Shown here: piece by piece, positions 51,035-64,000 of the stretch
Layout of the letters: each line of letters starts with the position of its first letter
Numbering within the stretch: the first letter of the stretch is position 1
Assembly: GCF_963662255.1 (NCBI RefSeq)
Contig: NC_085049.1
Coordinates: forward strand, 49,918,837 to 49,982,836
Length of the DNA: 64,000 nucleotides
From: Cinclus cinclus
Lineage: Eukaryota; Chordata; Aves; Passeriformes; Cinclidae
Direction of reading: 5' to 3'
Notes under the pieces: generated by a model
What the model saw: only the letters and a program-made list of their open reading frames with translations
Told to the model about the DNA's origin: nothing
The model's database searches: none
Translations under genes and position numbers: made by a program

Positions 51035-51965
51035 AAGTATTTTCAGGCACATAAAGGACAAGATGGTGACTGGGGAGAGCCAGTACAACCTTGTCAAAAC
51101 CAAATGATATCTGGCCAACCTTCCTGCCTTGCATGATGAGAGGACTGGCTGCATGGAAGAGGGGAAAACAGTGAATCCTTTTTGTCTTTACTGATTTTTT
51201 CTGCAAGATCTTCCATTTATCTCTAGAGAAACTGGTGAGATGTGAATTGGTGAAATAGATTCCGTGATGCATCAAAAATGGAATGGACTGCGAGGTTCAG
51301 AGGTTTGTGAGCAGTGACACAAAGTCTTGTGGCATCCCATTGCCACAAAATTCATTACCCTAGGGAACGAGACAGGCTTTGGGAAGAGAAAGAAGTTTTG
51401 CAGAAAAGACTTAGTGGTGAAAAAGGCCAGCACACAGCTTGGCCAGTGGGTTGGAGGAAAAGATCATTTCCCTCCAGACTCTGGAGGCTGCGTTTGGTTT
51501 CAGGCTTCCTGGTAGAAGCAAGATATTGGCAGATTTCAATGAAGGCCCACCAAGTTGGCCACGGGCTGGAGCACACAGCATATGAGACAGGCTGGGAGAG
51601 CTGGATTCAGTCAAAGTGAAGAAGGAAAAGTTTGTGGGACATCTAATTGCTGTCTACAACCAGATAAACAGAAGATGTGGAGGAAGTAAAGCCAGATTCT
51701 TCTTGCAGATGCAAGAAGTGAAGACCTTGCAGGACAAGAGGGAACAAGTGCAACACTCCACAGAAGCTCCAGATAGGTATTTTGGGAAAAAAAATAGAGT
51801 GAGGGTGGTGAAACACCAGAATAGATTTCCTGCCTAGAAATATTCAGAAGTTATTGGACAGGACCCTAAGCAACCTGAAACAGTTGGTCCTGCTTTGAGC
51901 AGGAGATTGGGCCAGATGTCTCTCAGGAGATTCAACCCACATTGTTCTACTAGTCCCTGAAAATC
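51035..51965 (+). mobile_element. Longer degenerate CR1 LINE copy with reverse-transcriptase remnant
   Basis: About 0.93 kb of old CR1. The left part (51035-51180) reads like the CR1 reverse-transcriptase stretch before the KAFDTV motif (ACAAGATGGTGACTGGGGA, then TCTGGCCAACCTTCCTGCCT), now full of stops and frameshifts. GTGAGCAGTGACACAAAGTC follows near 51308, and the right end (51700-51960) has the CR1 tail order GTGAGGGTGGTGAAACACCAG, AGGACCCTAAGCAACCTG and GGTCCTGCTTTGAGCAGGAG. Internal deletions must have removed much of the element between these. Open frames inside it are not genes. Confidence 0.75.
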
Positions 51966-54314
51966 TTCAATGCATTTTTATAGCTGGATAGATATCTTAT
52001 TTCTGAAGGGTCTGAAACAAATCTATCTTACATAATTTTTCTGTCACCATGCAGAATATATGACTCACATGCCATAAAAAAAATTTTAGCACATTTGGGT
52101 GCATGCAGTCTTTTTTACTTTTATTATTTTTAAATAAAAATCGCCATAATGCTGACAATTTGTGAAAGCATTATATTATCAAGTATCTGGGTGATATATG
52201 CAACATCTTTGATTCAACCCTTCCAGAGACATTGTAACAAAACCAGTTATTTTTATATAGGATTTGTACTTGAAAATAATGTGCGCTGGGTTTATAACAA
52301 ATTATTTTTAAATAACTTATTATACTGTTTACTGGACTTATCTCAGAATGTTCTATAATAAAAATATAATTTATTGCATCAAAATAAAAAAGGTTCCACG
52401 CATAGATAAACAGCATGCCGGAAAAGTAATTTTGACCAACCAATTATAAAACTTGTTTTATAATGGAGCAAATCTTCTTTTAATATAATTGCAGATGGTT
52501 GACTTTTGTACCCTGATAAATGTCATTACCACTGGGACAGCAATCAACTAGATACATAAGATGTCTACCTGTGTCATTACAAAGGTTTTAATGTGCTGAA
52601 TATTGATTTTTAACCTATTATATTTGAAATAATATAGGAATAGAATTTTGAACAATGTAAGTCAGTTTTTTTCAATAATGCAGGTCAAAATATTACATGT
52701 AGCTTCAATCTAATTTGGTACAACAGTTTTCAAAATGGGATGTAAAATAAACTGCATAGTACCGAAATACTAAAACAATCAAAAAAGAAAATGTGTAAGA
52801 GGTAGACAACTGTTGAATAATCAGAATCTATTTCAAGTTTAGTTCTTAGTATTTTTCATACTTATCCAACACAATGTCAAAAAGTATAAAAGCTGGAGAG
52901 CTCCCTACCCTAGTTTTACCGATATTTAAAGTGCTGGATAAAAGATCAAAGCTCAGAGCATAAACCCCATCAGTCCTCAAAAGATCTTTTTAATAATACA
53001 GGACTTTTTAAGTCTTAATGACATCCAAAAGCTTATTACAGTGGCTAGAAGTCATTATATTTCCTTTTCTAGATTTTCTTTAAAGATGTTTTCATGATAT
53101 CTGAGTAGAACATATAACCCAAAATATACACCCAAACACATAAAAAGTTTTTATTTGGTCCAAGTTCCTTAAATTTATTAAACTTTGAACTTGATAGTTA
53201 ACCTAGTTTGACTCACAAACCACAGTGCCTCATCCTTTCAGTACCAATGGTATATATATGTATATTGCTATTTATCTACATCTACTTTCATTAAGTCAGC
53301 TTTCTGAGTATATTTCTGAAAGCGGAATTTTTTACTGTAAGACTATTGAAATGGTCCTGTACAATACAGCTCATCTGTGCAGTCAATGGTTTCAGGTGCT
53401 GTGCTGCACAATGTAATCCCTGCTTACTCAGCCATCTCAACCAGCGAAGCAACTCAGCAGCAGCAACAAACAAATCAGCCAAAATAGACCCCATAAGGAA
53501 CAAGGTTCTTTGCTCATGAGCTCTGTTTCTCACATGCTCCCTGCATGTGTAGTTTTCAGGCGCTCACTAATTCAGATACATCACCTTCCGAGCACATTGT
53601 TTCTAGACTTGAACTAGATTTTTGAATTCATGTACACAATACTCAAGGTGATAATTCAAAGTTGTACAAAGATACATTCACTTTGAATATAGTCTTTCCA
53701 GTAAAGGATACATGAGGAATGCAGTGGAAAGACCCTCTTCATTAGCATGACTTGATGCAATTATCATTGTTTTTTACCTTGATTTGGTTCTGCAGGTCCT
53801 TCATCACTTCTGACAATGAAGAATGTACTACTTACTATAGGTCATGCTACTTGTAAAGGGAACTGTCCTTATGTAGAAGAGGATAGAAAGACCTCTGAAA
53901 TTTAGGAGGTTTTCCTCTTAAAATATCTAAGAGCCAAGTTCCCTTATGGAGTTAGGGACATCTCATTCTGCCTCTCTGTGTGTTTTTAAAATTTGAGATA
54001 TATCTACATTTTCATGGTCATAACTTAAAAGCACATTTTACATTCAATAAATTCCACAGGATCATCTTTATTAAGTGCTAAATAGGAGAAGCATGTCTGG
54101 TAGGGGTGAGATTTGTTTATTTTGAAAAGTCATTTCTATAGTCTACAAAAGATAGCTGAAATGACCTTGAGTGCATTACAGTTATTGACCATACATTCTT
54201 GCCATCCAGATTCCTCTGGATATCTGTAAATGCTCTAAGTACAGAATTTATTCCAAGGTGTAAACAAACAATACGGTTGCTCTGCTGCATCATGAAGCAC
54301 AATTGGGCAAGTTA

Positions 54315-54518
<204 letters not shown>

Positions 54519-57500
54519 CTATTGGATTTGAAATAAAAAGTTATTAATTTCTGTGTCCCTAAATGCTACAGTTATTCTAAAAAAAGAAGTGCACGATAAC
54601 AAACAGCAATTTTCTTGGCAACCTCATTGTAGGTGAGATTGCTGGAACTATTAGCAATACTTCATTTTTCAAATCAGATGGAATAAATGGAAAAATAGAA
54701 AAATCAACTAATGATTTCATTCAAAACTCTGCCATGGAAAGTAAGATCAACAAATCATTAAACATAGGGTCACCATTTTACTAAATTAATTGCATATTTA
54801 CATATAATCTGTGATATTAATTGATGAGTATTGACAGCCAAATAAGCAAAGACAGTCTAAAGAATCATGCAAAAATATTAAATAAGTTTACAATTAATTC
54901 AGCCTAGCTGTGATATATTTTCAATTTATCTTGAAAGCAACTAAACAAATTATGTAGGAGTGAACAGTATATTTTACTAGATTTTTAAGACTAGTCATTA
55001 GAGCTGCCACAGCTAATGGTGGTCATCACTAGCACATGCTCTAAAATATTTATTTTCTCTGCTGTATTAAAAACACAACAAAAACAGAGAAGCCCATAAA
55101 CAACTGTAAAGTAGACCATAAATAACATATTTTAAAACCATATTATATTTAGTTTTCGTTCTTAATCTGAGGTTAAAGGAAAAATTAAAATGGTATGTTA
55201 ATGTTGTATAGAAAATTCCTCATTTGCCTATACTTTCATAGGGCTACCATTGCTGTTTTTAGTGTGTGAACATTAAAGAGACTTGGTTAGCTGTAAGATA
55301 ATTCAGGGTAGCTAAATTTATGGGTCAGAATGCATGTTAAATGTACTGTAATTACAACAAACAATTATATCTAAGTCATTGAACTGGAAATCTGAAAGTT
55401 ACATGGACAATTGTTTAAACTTTCTCCTTTGATGTGGTTCTTAATATAGCTACTATTACTAAATACATATATTTATCTGTAATCCAGAGTTATTCTCACT
55501 TACATAATGCTTTTTGTTCTTACATGAGTTACTAGACACAGACGAGCAAAAAACAGAAGGCAATTACATTAGAGATGTAGTATGTTGATACTAGGTCAGA
55601 TTAAGAATGATTATGGTTTGGTGCCATCTGTGCTTCAAACATGGCTCTGGTGTCTGGAATTGCACGTGGTTATTATGTTGCAATAACTATATTCTTCACC
55701 AAATATAGTGAATGAATACGTGAACAATGTTAATACAAAGAGAGTTAAAATGACTCCCCACAGTTTAAGAAAGGAGGGTCTCCCTCTCATTTCTGAACCC
55801 AAGTCATGCCCAGCATTTATCCAAAGCAAATGAACAAGAAATTCACAAGAAATTCACAAGCTTTCTCATCCCTGAAGGGCTAACAGCAGATATAGGTAGA
55901 TTTGAAATAATTTGAGGCAGCCCATAGTAGCACACAAAATTGAAGAGACTTCCTAATGATAAAGTCACAAAGAATCCAGTGCGGGGCTGTGAGAAGTTTG
56001 TAAATTAAATACGATCAGAATATTTTACAAATATTTATGGAGTATTTCTGTTCCTAGTAGTACTTAAATAAACTATTAATTGCTATCATAAATAGAACTG
56101 AATTGATGAATTTGGTCTAAATTCTTGTATCGTCATGTTTTTTCTAGGCCATCTAGTTTATCTGGGAGAGAGCTAGAGGAAAGTAAGTCAACAGCTGATT
56201 TCAAATTCTTCAGCCTACTCTCTGCCCTGTCTCTTGATAGAGCCTGTGAGAGTGCAACAGTTCCTTCTCTGCGCAGCCTAACTCTGCCCTGCTCCACAGC
56301 CCTGGGGTAGCCAAAATCTGACTCTAAACCAGGCTGTGCACTTCGATTTCCCCACAGTCATTCCCACCTCTGGGCTGATTCTATTACAGCCTGGCTCATC
56401 CTCATCAGTTCTCTTTATACAGAAATTTTTCAATGCATCATAGCTACATCTGGATGAGTCTAAATCCAGCCAAAAGGCTACAGATTTCTGAAGATATTGG
56501 GGAAAAAGGGAAAACATCGATCTACAGTTGAGTTTTTAGTATGGCCATTCCTTCCACATGTCTGTAGCTGTCTAATGCTCAAACTGACACCCACTAAACC
56601 AGTCCAGAGTAACAAAACCTTGGCAACCTTTTTTTCAGCCTAACTCTGAGCAAATTTATTGTATTTGGTGTCCTACTACCCTAAATTACTTCTCTCCCAG
56701 GCCAATGCTGTGATGATCACGGACTTCTGAGAGCCTGTATGCAAGAGTTAGTTGGAAAGGAAAATGGGAAAATCTGGTTTAGGACAGAAGAAAAGTGATG
56801 GTGACATGGAAATCTTGGCATGGAAAAGGAATTACGCATAACCTACAGCAGAGAGATAAATAAAGGAGCACACAAAAAACCATCCTAACATACATCCAGA
56901 ACCTCATTTTGAACTGGTGCAGACATACAATCCCAACAAGGAATGTGAAGTTAGCATGGACAGAAGACAAGAAACTTGCTGAGCAAAGCCAGAACAGAGA
57001 TCAAGGAGAGTAATGAAGAGACAAAACAAGTAAATGAGGTTTTAAAGTTTTCAAGTAGAAGATAGCAGAGTGGTGGGAGCTCAGAATTTCTAATGGGGTG
57101 ATTGTGGAGGAGTTTGCTACTTGAGATGAACAGTACAGCACTCTAGCCTTTTGCAGAGCTACAGATAACATATTTAGGTTACATTACTGCCATGCTAGAA
57201 ACATTAATAACACATAATACTAAACCAATGACAATCGCCCATTTAACATACACAAAAGCTAAGTTTGTTTTTAGCTTAGAACTACCATTTCAGAGAAAGA
57301 AAAGACACAATCCAATGTCTGCATACATATCACAGTTGTTACATAAATCAAGTGCAAAATGCTGCGATGCCTATTTTACTGTATACTGATTGTCACAGCT
57401 GTGACAAAAGACCCATGGAAAGCCAAAACAGTGCTTGTGAACATTGCATAGTTTTTGTTTCTGCTCTTATTTATTCAAGCACTTGCACCCTTTCTTCTGG

Positions 57501-60500
57501 AAACTACCTCTGAACACTGGAATTTTCCTTACCACCCGCTCTAGGAATGCTTAAGAAGGCATGCTAACATAGGTTTCTCATTTGTAAAAATGCCTTCTCT
57601 TTGCTTTTCAACAAAAAATATTTCTTCACAAATTCTGTGAGCACTGCTAACAGCAAAACCAGCTGAGCAGGGAATACTGTTAACCAGGTCTCTTAGTGAA
57701 ACATTACTCCCAGTTCTGCTGAAAGGGAAGGAAACCCTAAAGGGTAGGACATCTGACTGTAATTGAGAACCTGACAGCAAATTGTTGCCCCCTGCTCTGG
57801 TGAACTGCTAGACTCACAGAATAATAGAATTGTTTAGGCTGAAGAAAACCTCTAAGATCATCAAGTCCAAATATTAACCCTGCACTGCCAAGTTCTCCAC
57901 TAAACAAAGTGCCCAAGTGCCATATCTACACATCTTTTAAATACCTCCAGGGATGGCAACCCTACCATTTCCTTGGGCAGCCTGCTCCAATGCTGTATCC
58001 AATCACCAAGATGTTCTTATTGATGAAGAAATTTTCCCTAATGCCCAACCTAAACTTCCCCTGGTGTAACTTGAGGCCATTTCCTCTTGTACTCTCACTT
58101 GTTACCTGGGAGAAGGGGTTGACCCCACCTGACCTACAGCTGCAGAGAGTGATAAATTCTCCCCTGAGCCTCCTTTTCTCCAGGCTAAACATCTCCAGCT
58201 CCCTCAGCTGCTCCTTACAAGACTTGTGCTTCAGACCCTTCACCAGTTTTGTTGCCCCACTTTAGACAATAAATCTGCTGTTTTATTCAACTTTTCCCCA
58301 ATTACAGTTATATTAAAAAAAGGGTAATAGATCTTCCCTGCTTCTGTGGGAAGTGCAAATGTCAACAACACTGATGGAATTATGAAGTGTCTCAGGGCTG
58401 CAGTGATGGGGGAAGGGAATATAAACATAAAAGATTGACATTAAAGATGATGGTGTGTGAACCAATGTTTAACATTTGAAGGAAATCACAATAAGTTGTG
58501 GACATGCTAAGGACTTTCCTCCACATATATAGTTCAAGAATTAATATTCCAAATAGTTGTGAGAACATCACAAGATTTCACATTAAAATAACACTGTAAC
58601 AATAATTCATTTAAACCGCAAAAGAATTGTTAGAAACAGCTTTAGGGATTTCAGTAATTTGCAATTAAACTCTGGCATTAATAGTCATCATGGGCTGCTG
58701 AGCATTTTCTGCTCCCTCATGCTGTCAAGCTGTTACAGTTGTCAAGCACTCAGAGGGACAGGCAGCTTGCAGAGAAAAGAAGATGAAGATCAACAGCAGC
58801 AGGTAGGACAGAATCACCCACGCATCATTGCTGTGCTTTTCCTACTGGAAAGCATAAGCTTGACAATGAATTATGAAATAATCTGACAAGTGAGTTTTAT
58901 GCCGGGCAAATTTTAGGATGCTCAAGATGCCGTGCTGATTATTGTGTTCTGTGTAAACAGGATTGTTTCTGGAACTTTGCACTACCTTTTATAAGAATAA
59001 AAATATATAAAAATAGTAATTTAAAGACTGAAAAGTGCTCTAGTGCATATTTTTTAATGAATGCAACATCCTTCCAAAGATGTTAATTAGAGCATCTAAA
59101 GTGTTAATTAGAACTAAATGAAGATGAAAGGAGAAAATTTTTAGAATATACCCAGCTTCCTGTATTTCTCAAATCACTTACAAAGCAATTATGGAAGTGA
59201 TTGATTTCCATGAAACAGAAATGCATTATTAGATTTATTGGTACAAACTACATCAGTGTAGATTATCACCTACTCTGCTCAACTACACCATACCATCATG
59301 ACTACATGGACACTGATTTACATACAGAAAATAAAAGAAGTTAAAATATTCATTTTATGGAATGATGGCTCAATAAGTTGAAATTAGTATAACCCAGTAG
59401 AGTTTGCTATTACAGGACCTGGATTCTAATCAATATAAAATATTTTATCTTGACTTCCATTGTTTACAAAAATTTGTTTGCAGAAAAAGTTAACAGCAGG
59501 ATAGTAAATGGAGAAATTAAGGAACCAGCAGATGATAATGGAGAGAAAAGTAGAGTCATAAATAATGAAACACAGGGAAAAGCATAAAAGAAAAGACTTT
59601 TACTAAAATGAGACAGACTTTTCTTAAGGTACTCAGAGGAATGAGGTAACCAATTAAGAAGACAATTCTTTTCTGAGGTTCATCTTAGAATTTCCCACCA
59701 GCACAGGAAAAATTGAATTTTCTTTCAGTCTATATTTAAAATTCACATTGTTCGGTGAATCTTCATCTCTGGTGTGAGCAGAGAAGACAAGTAAAATAAG
59801 CTGACATGGGGTTGAAGGCTACCTCTAAAATCAGTCACAAAATCAGTGATTTTTTCAGCATTGCTCCACAGTAATGGCAACCATTTTCCACCTGTGGTCA
59901 GGTGGTGTGACCTCCAATAGTTACACTGAAAATTAACAGTGAAAATCTTTCTCTGAAAAGCCAAAGTTACAGCCCAACTACTGCAGTGTGTCCTATGTCT
60001 GTCCTCTGAACAGAAATCAAAATGCAAACAACCTAAAATCTTAATGAAATCACAAGTATGTGAAAGCTGTGAAAGAAAATGTAACAACAGGATAATTGGA
60101 TACAAAGAAATAAGAAGAAAAGGGGTTTTATAAGAATAATGAATAGAAATATACTAACTATTACACTACACAGATTACCTAAAAACACATAGTTATATAA
60201 AAACATGTAGTTATTGGATAACTATATATTACATTTACTACCTGTTATTATACTATTTTCTGTCAGAAGTTGTTTTTTTAAAAAAAGAGACATGAATCTA
60301 CAAGATAGGTAATGATATTGAGACAATGATATATACTGGTACTTATTGAATTAATGTTTTGCCATTTGCAGAACTTTAGGAGATAAAAATGCTTATTTTT
60401 ATGTGTACAGTGTTTTTAGACTGTAAGAATTCCTCATGTTTAAAAAGAAATAGACTACCTGATTAATTTTCAGCACCCATGAAATTGATTTAGTTAAAAG

Positions 60501-62245
60501 GACCAATGAGAAAATGAGCTAAAATAGGTAAAACCGTATTTAGAATTTGAATAATAAAATATAGGTTACGTTCTGATCTATAGGTATAATGAAAGTGCAG
60601 TGCATAATTGCAGATGTCTCATAAACCATTCAATAAGGAACAGAGACAATAAAATATGAATAAAATAAGAAACTGCCTATGACAGAGATAAGTCTGACTT
60701 AGGAGATGACTTGCAGTTGAGTCATCTTCCTTTTCTCTCACAGTTCTTCAGCAAATGTCTATCTTTGGCTACTAAGCTGTCCTGGAAATTTTGCTAGTCT
60801 GCACTGCTTATATCAGACTCACACTATGTATTGGTGCACTGCAGCTTTAACACACTGAAGCTGGTGTTCAGTGGACTTTGGAGTGAAATGGATAAAGCAT
60901 TTTTTTATTAAATACCAAAATATTACGCATGTAGGAGTTACTGATCAATTAAGTAGCTATAGAAAGTCTTCAGTTTTCTTTAGCTGACTTGATTTGCTAA
61001 ACCTGGAAAATGCAGTGCAATTCCTACATGTTTCTCAAAATTGATTAATTAATTAATAGGAGAAAAATTAGCTCCCACATATACCTCCCATAAACTTTTC
61101 CAAACCCATCACCTCTAAGAACTTTATACTAAATGTGACCATCTGCTGAACATCCAGGAAAGCATAGATGTAGATGGGTCAACTTTGCCTCTTTATAGGC
61201 ACCTGTTTCATCTGTCCTCCCTTGAATTTCTGACCTCTGTGGCACTCTTTGGTGCTATAGATGGGAGAAAGAAAACGGAGAAAGCCCCTCTCTCAGGTCT
61301 TTTGGCATATATATTGTTAGATTCTCTTCAAAATGCAAATTAGCTGACAAAGAAGAGATGTTAACTGAGCATCCAAAGTTCTATTAGTTTATTAAGAAGA
61401 GGAAAATGGGTAAAGTTACACAGATCTCAGAAGAACAAAATATGGATATGTGAAATCATCCTTGGTGTTCAACCTCTGAGATCTGTTTTATATGTTCACT
61501 ACCAGCCTTACTCCCACCTGATCTGGCACTACTCCATCTCTTTTCTCACTCCTTTCCACAAACACCATAAAGTCTCCTCTGCTACCCTCTTGTGTTACTA
61601 GATCAATTCTGCTTTGCCCAGACATTTTTACATGCAAATTATTTTATTCTGAAAACAATTCTGTCCATCGTTTGAGAATTTTCAGAAGGTGCTCTATAAT
61701 ATATTCTTGTTCCCAGACAGAATAGTACCTTCTGATTGAAGCAGAACATGATAAATTTCAGGACTGAATCTTGTCCTCACCCAGCTGCATAGCAAATTAC
61801 ATTTAATTCAAGGGTCACAACAGGCTGCCTGTGGTTGGTATGTGTGGCAGCCTTTATCTCACCCTCATTCATATCAAATCCAAGGCAAAAGTCAAAACTT
61901 GTCTGTTGTAACCTTACCTTTTGCCTTGATAGGAGATGAGGATATGTGCAAGCTACTCAGGCTGGGAAGGTTGCATGAGTCCCTTGCTTTAAAAGACATT
62001 TAAACTGAATGACTTTACCATGTTACGTACTAAATCTCAGGTAACTGTAATTTTTTGCAATATAACTGGCTAATACACTCATTTCCTTCAGGACTGTAGC
62101 ATGGTAGATATGTCCTGCTACTTAGAATCTCCTCCAGTCATGAAAATGCTGGATTTTTGTCTTCTTATTCCTAGATATCAAGATCTAGATTTATATGTAA
62201 ATTTACACACACATGATATCCAGAAAAGGTCTGCTGTGTACTTAC
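54519..62245 (-). other. PPFIA2 intron, about 7.7 kb, CR1-bearing
   Basis: Intron between the EFAALTK and LLLEHLE exons. It contains a minus-strand CR1 3' end (57812-58259) and a GC-richer stretch at about 56150-56420 of unknown origin. Open frames near 57909-58265 and 57962-58243 are shadows of the CR1 copy. The open frame at 59743-60105 on the minus strand (120 codons) has no recognisable domain. Confidence 0.8.
57812..58259 (-). mobile_element. CR1 LINE 3' copy, about 450 bp
   Basis: The reverse complement reads in CR1 order: GGGGCAACAAAACTGGTGAA, AGCTGCTCCTT region, CCTGGAGAAAAGGAGGCTCA, TCCCAGGTAACAAGTG, CAGGCTGCCCAAGGAAATGG, CATCCCTGGAGGTATTTAAA and a terminal TTCTATTATTCTGTGAGTC. It is the best preserved CR1 copy here. 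The overlapping open frames on both strands (up to 118 codons) come from this element. Confidence 0.9.
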
Positions 62246-62347
62246 TCTTGTGTTGTTTCTTTCAGCTTTTAGTTCTGAAATCTCTTCCTCTTTTTCAAGC
62301 AGCTGTTCCCTGCATGCATTTAATTCTTTTGTCAGTGCAGCAAATTC
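62246..62347 (-). CDS. PPFIA2: PPFIA2 exon: coiled coil, first exon in window
   Basis: This 102-nt exon (34 codons, phase 0 to 0) begins [15 protein letters not shown] and ends KAERNNTR, about residues 102 to 135 of liprin-alpha-2. It follows the N-terminal exon, which is outside the window to the right. The acceptor is TTCTACAG|GAA and the donor AGA|GTAAGT, so the last exonic base is A rather than G, offset by a perfect intronic GTAAGT. The composition is heptad-like and rich in Glu, Leu and Lys, with no internal stop. Peptide identity to the family looks complete over this block. The role is in the dimerising coiled coil. Confidence 0.95.
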
Positions 62348-63333
62348 CTGTAGAATAAAATTACATATGAAGTTACTCAAGATGTAAGCACTAGGATAAT
62401 CAATTCCATGTTCATTCTAGAGTTTGAGCATTTAAAAAATATTTAGAAATCATCAACACAAGCTAAAATAGCATATGCAAGCTTCTGCATCTACCAAAAT
62501 CATTCCAAGGCTTGACTTAGCTAATAAAAGGTAACTACTGATTTAAGTTTAGAAACAAAGGAGGATTAAAAATGATGGCAACATCTCCCATACATAAGCC
62601 ATCAGAACCACACCAGAAGAACAGAACTGGCCAATTCCATAGCAACAGAGACACCACATTTCACACATAAGGAATTTCAACTCAACAAACCCACTTAGGA
62701 GCATTCTTGCCACTCCATAAGGCAGCCTTTGCAATAGGGCATGTGAGAAAAAAGTTAAGTTATTCACTAATAAAAATCTACCTAATATCAGCTTAACATA
62801 ACTAATATATGAGTTGTGAAAAAAATACTTTACTTAATATTGAAGTTAGCCATTAAAATGTATTCAGTCATTAAAGTGAAAGGCTGTGATGACTCAGAAA
62901 AAGATGGTTTTAGTTGGAAAGAATTTCCTATGAATTAACAAGATAAAATGAAACTGAATTTTAAGCTTTTCCTGATGTTAAGTTTTATGCATGAAACTAA
63001 TAGGTATTCTGAAAAGCATATTTTAGTTTTCAAAACTTGTATTAAAATGTCTTGAATGTACCATTGCTGTAACTCTTCAGCAATACACATAAATTTTTGT
63101 CTATACAAAGGGCAGCCGTAGAGTTGTCATTAATTTCAATAAGGAAAAGATTTCACTCCATGTTCACAGGCTTAAGATATACTAGGCTGTATTGCTTAAT
63201 TTTATCCTTTATAGCAAAAAGATGCTATATATTTCACAAACTCAGTAAGGTAAAGGATGAAAAGCCTTTAAGATTTGTAATCATGTTTTGAGAAAAAAGT
63301 TTTGAACAGCATTGCTGTTTAACAAAGATATTT

Positions 63334-63387
<54 letters not shown>

Positions 63388-64000
63388 ATACCAGGTGAAT
63401 TTTAATTTGACCAGAACAGTCAGTGCATAAGAGCCCCACCAGCCCACAAGCAAGAAGTTAAACTGCACTCCAAGGGAAAGCAGTTTAAAAAAAACAACAA
63501 AAAAAACATGTCCAGGTGGTTTATTTTCTCAGCCAGTAGGATGAACCTGAGACTAAATCTACTTCTTTGAGAGAAAAGCTTGTGATAATCTCAAATGGGC
63601 TTGGTTTGCTGCTTCTCCTCAAGCTGCAGAAAACAGCTTTTATCTGAACTGAACGGGTTCACATAAAACAAAAACTTTGGTGGGTATTCCTAGTCCCATT
63701 CTGTTTTAGTCAAGTCTTAAATAGTTAACAGTATATGGTATTATATACTAAAAGTTATTCAAATAAATTTCAAGTGATATTCTGAAACACGTAACTAAGG
63801 GTGTTTTTTGGTTTTTAATTTTTCAGCAGCTGGAACAGGAAGCACAATGCAGAGCTCCATGCAAACTGCATGGTAAGAAAGAGAGTGTTCTGATGTCCTC
63901 AATGGATTTTGTTTTAGACACTGGCTACTGATCACATGAACCATGTAATGATGCTTTTTGTCGTACCTTCTAATCAGTACTTGTTTTTTACATCTTAGTG
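62348..64000 (-). other. PPFIA2 intron, 5' part out of window
   Basis: Intron leading from the unseen N-terminal coding exon to the EFAALTK exon. It holds a TA array (63337-63375) followed by a T-run, and a plus-strand segment at 63827-63872 bounded by splice-like motifs. No N-terminal liprin-alpha coding sequence (MMCEVMPTINED-like) was seen, so that exon lies further right. Confidence 0.8.
63337..63375. repeat. TA dinucleotide array, 39 bp, followed by T-run
   Basis: A CATA start followed by an uninterrupted TA alternation and then a run of T (63375-63385). It lies in the intron upstream of the EFAALTK exon. Confidence 0.96.

Noticed and set aside
51314..51619. 101-codon plus-strand open frame
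   Set aside because: It lies inside the degenerate CR1 copy, in a frame broken relative to the reverse-transcriptase remnant.
53291..53533. 80-codon minus-strand open frame with an Ala/Leu-rich segment
   Set aside because: It looked like a possible membrane or signal segment, but there is no family match and no exon-like borders.
57909..58265. 118-codon plus-strand open frame
   Set aside because: It lies entirely within the CR1 copy at 57812-58259 and is its antisense shadow.
59743..60105. 120-codon minus-strand open frame
   Set aside because: No recognisable domain; internal Cys/His spacing does not form a known motif; no splice context joins it to PPFIA2.

Overview
The window is vertebrate nuclear DNA, AT-rich and intron-dominated. 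It is most likely from a bird: it carries five copies or fragments of the CR1 LINE family and one retroviral-type solo LTR of a kind I associate with avian (perhaps passerine) genomes. No bacterial, viral or organellar gene set is present, and no RNA gene, CRISPR array or promoter could be supported.

Essentially the whole window lies inside one gene on the minus strand, PPFIA2 (liprin-alpha-2), a presynaptic active-zone scaffold. Eleven exons were placed at nucleotide level from peptide matches to the family plus consensus AG/GT borders. In transcription order (right to left) they are 62347-62246, 54518-54354, 44682-44608, 26785-26669, 16456-16235, 15611-15465, 13678-13544, 4483-4400, 4040-3909, 2972-2910 and 958-867. 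Together they encode about 444 residues, roughly residues 102 to 546 of a protein of about 1,250. This is most of the N-terminal coiled-coil region. The first coding exon lies beyond the right edge; the rest of the coiled coil and the three SAM domains lie beyond the left edge.

Every placed exon starts in phase 0 and all but the last end in phase 0, so each is a skippable in-frame block. An additional 87-nt phase-0 open segment with a strong acceptor sits at 4985-4899, between the exons at 13544-13678 and 4400-4483. It encodes a Ser/Thr-rich stretch followed by a helix-like stretch absent from the canonical liprin-alpha-2 I recall. It is the best candidate here for something under-described: an alternative cassette exon.

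The remainder is intron, including long introns of about 17.8, 10.2, 9.7, 9.1 and 7.7 kb. They hold CR1 pieces (2003-2115, 15776-15900, 47912-48238, 51035-51965, 57812-58259), the solo LTR (6975-7410), three long TA arrays (11225-11271, 46300-46338, 63337-63375), a composite 5-bp/9-bp minisatellite (36726-36877), several short tandem repeats and a few GC-richer islands of unknown origin. The intronic open reading frames of 60 to 149 codons look like chance openings or repeat shadows.
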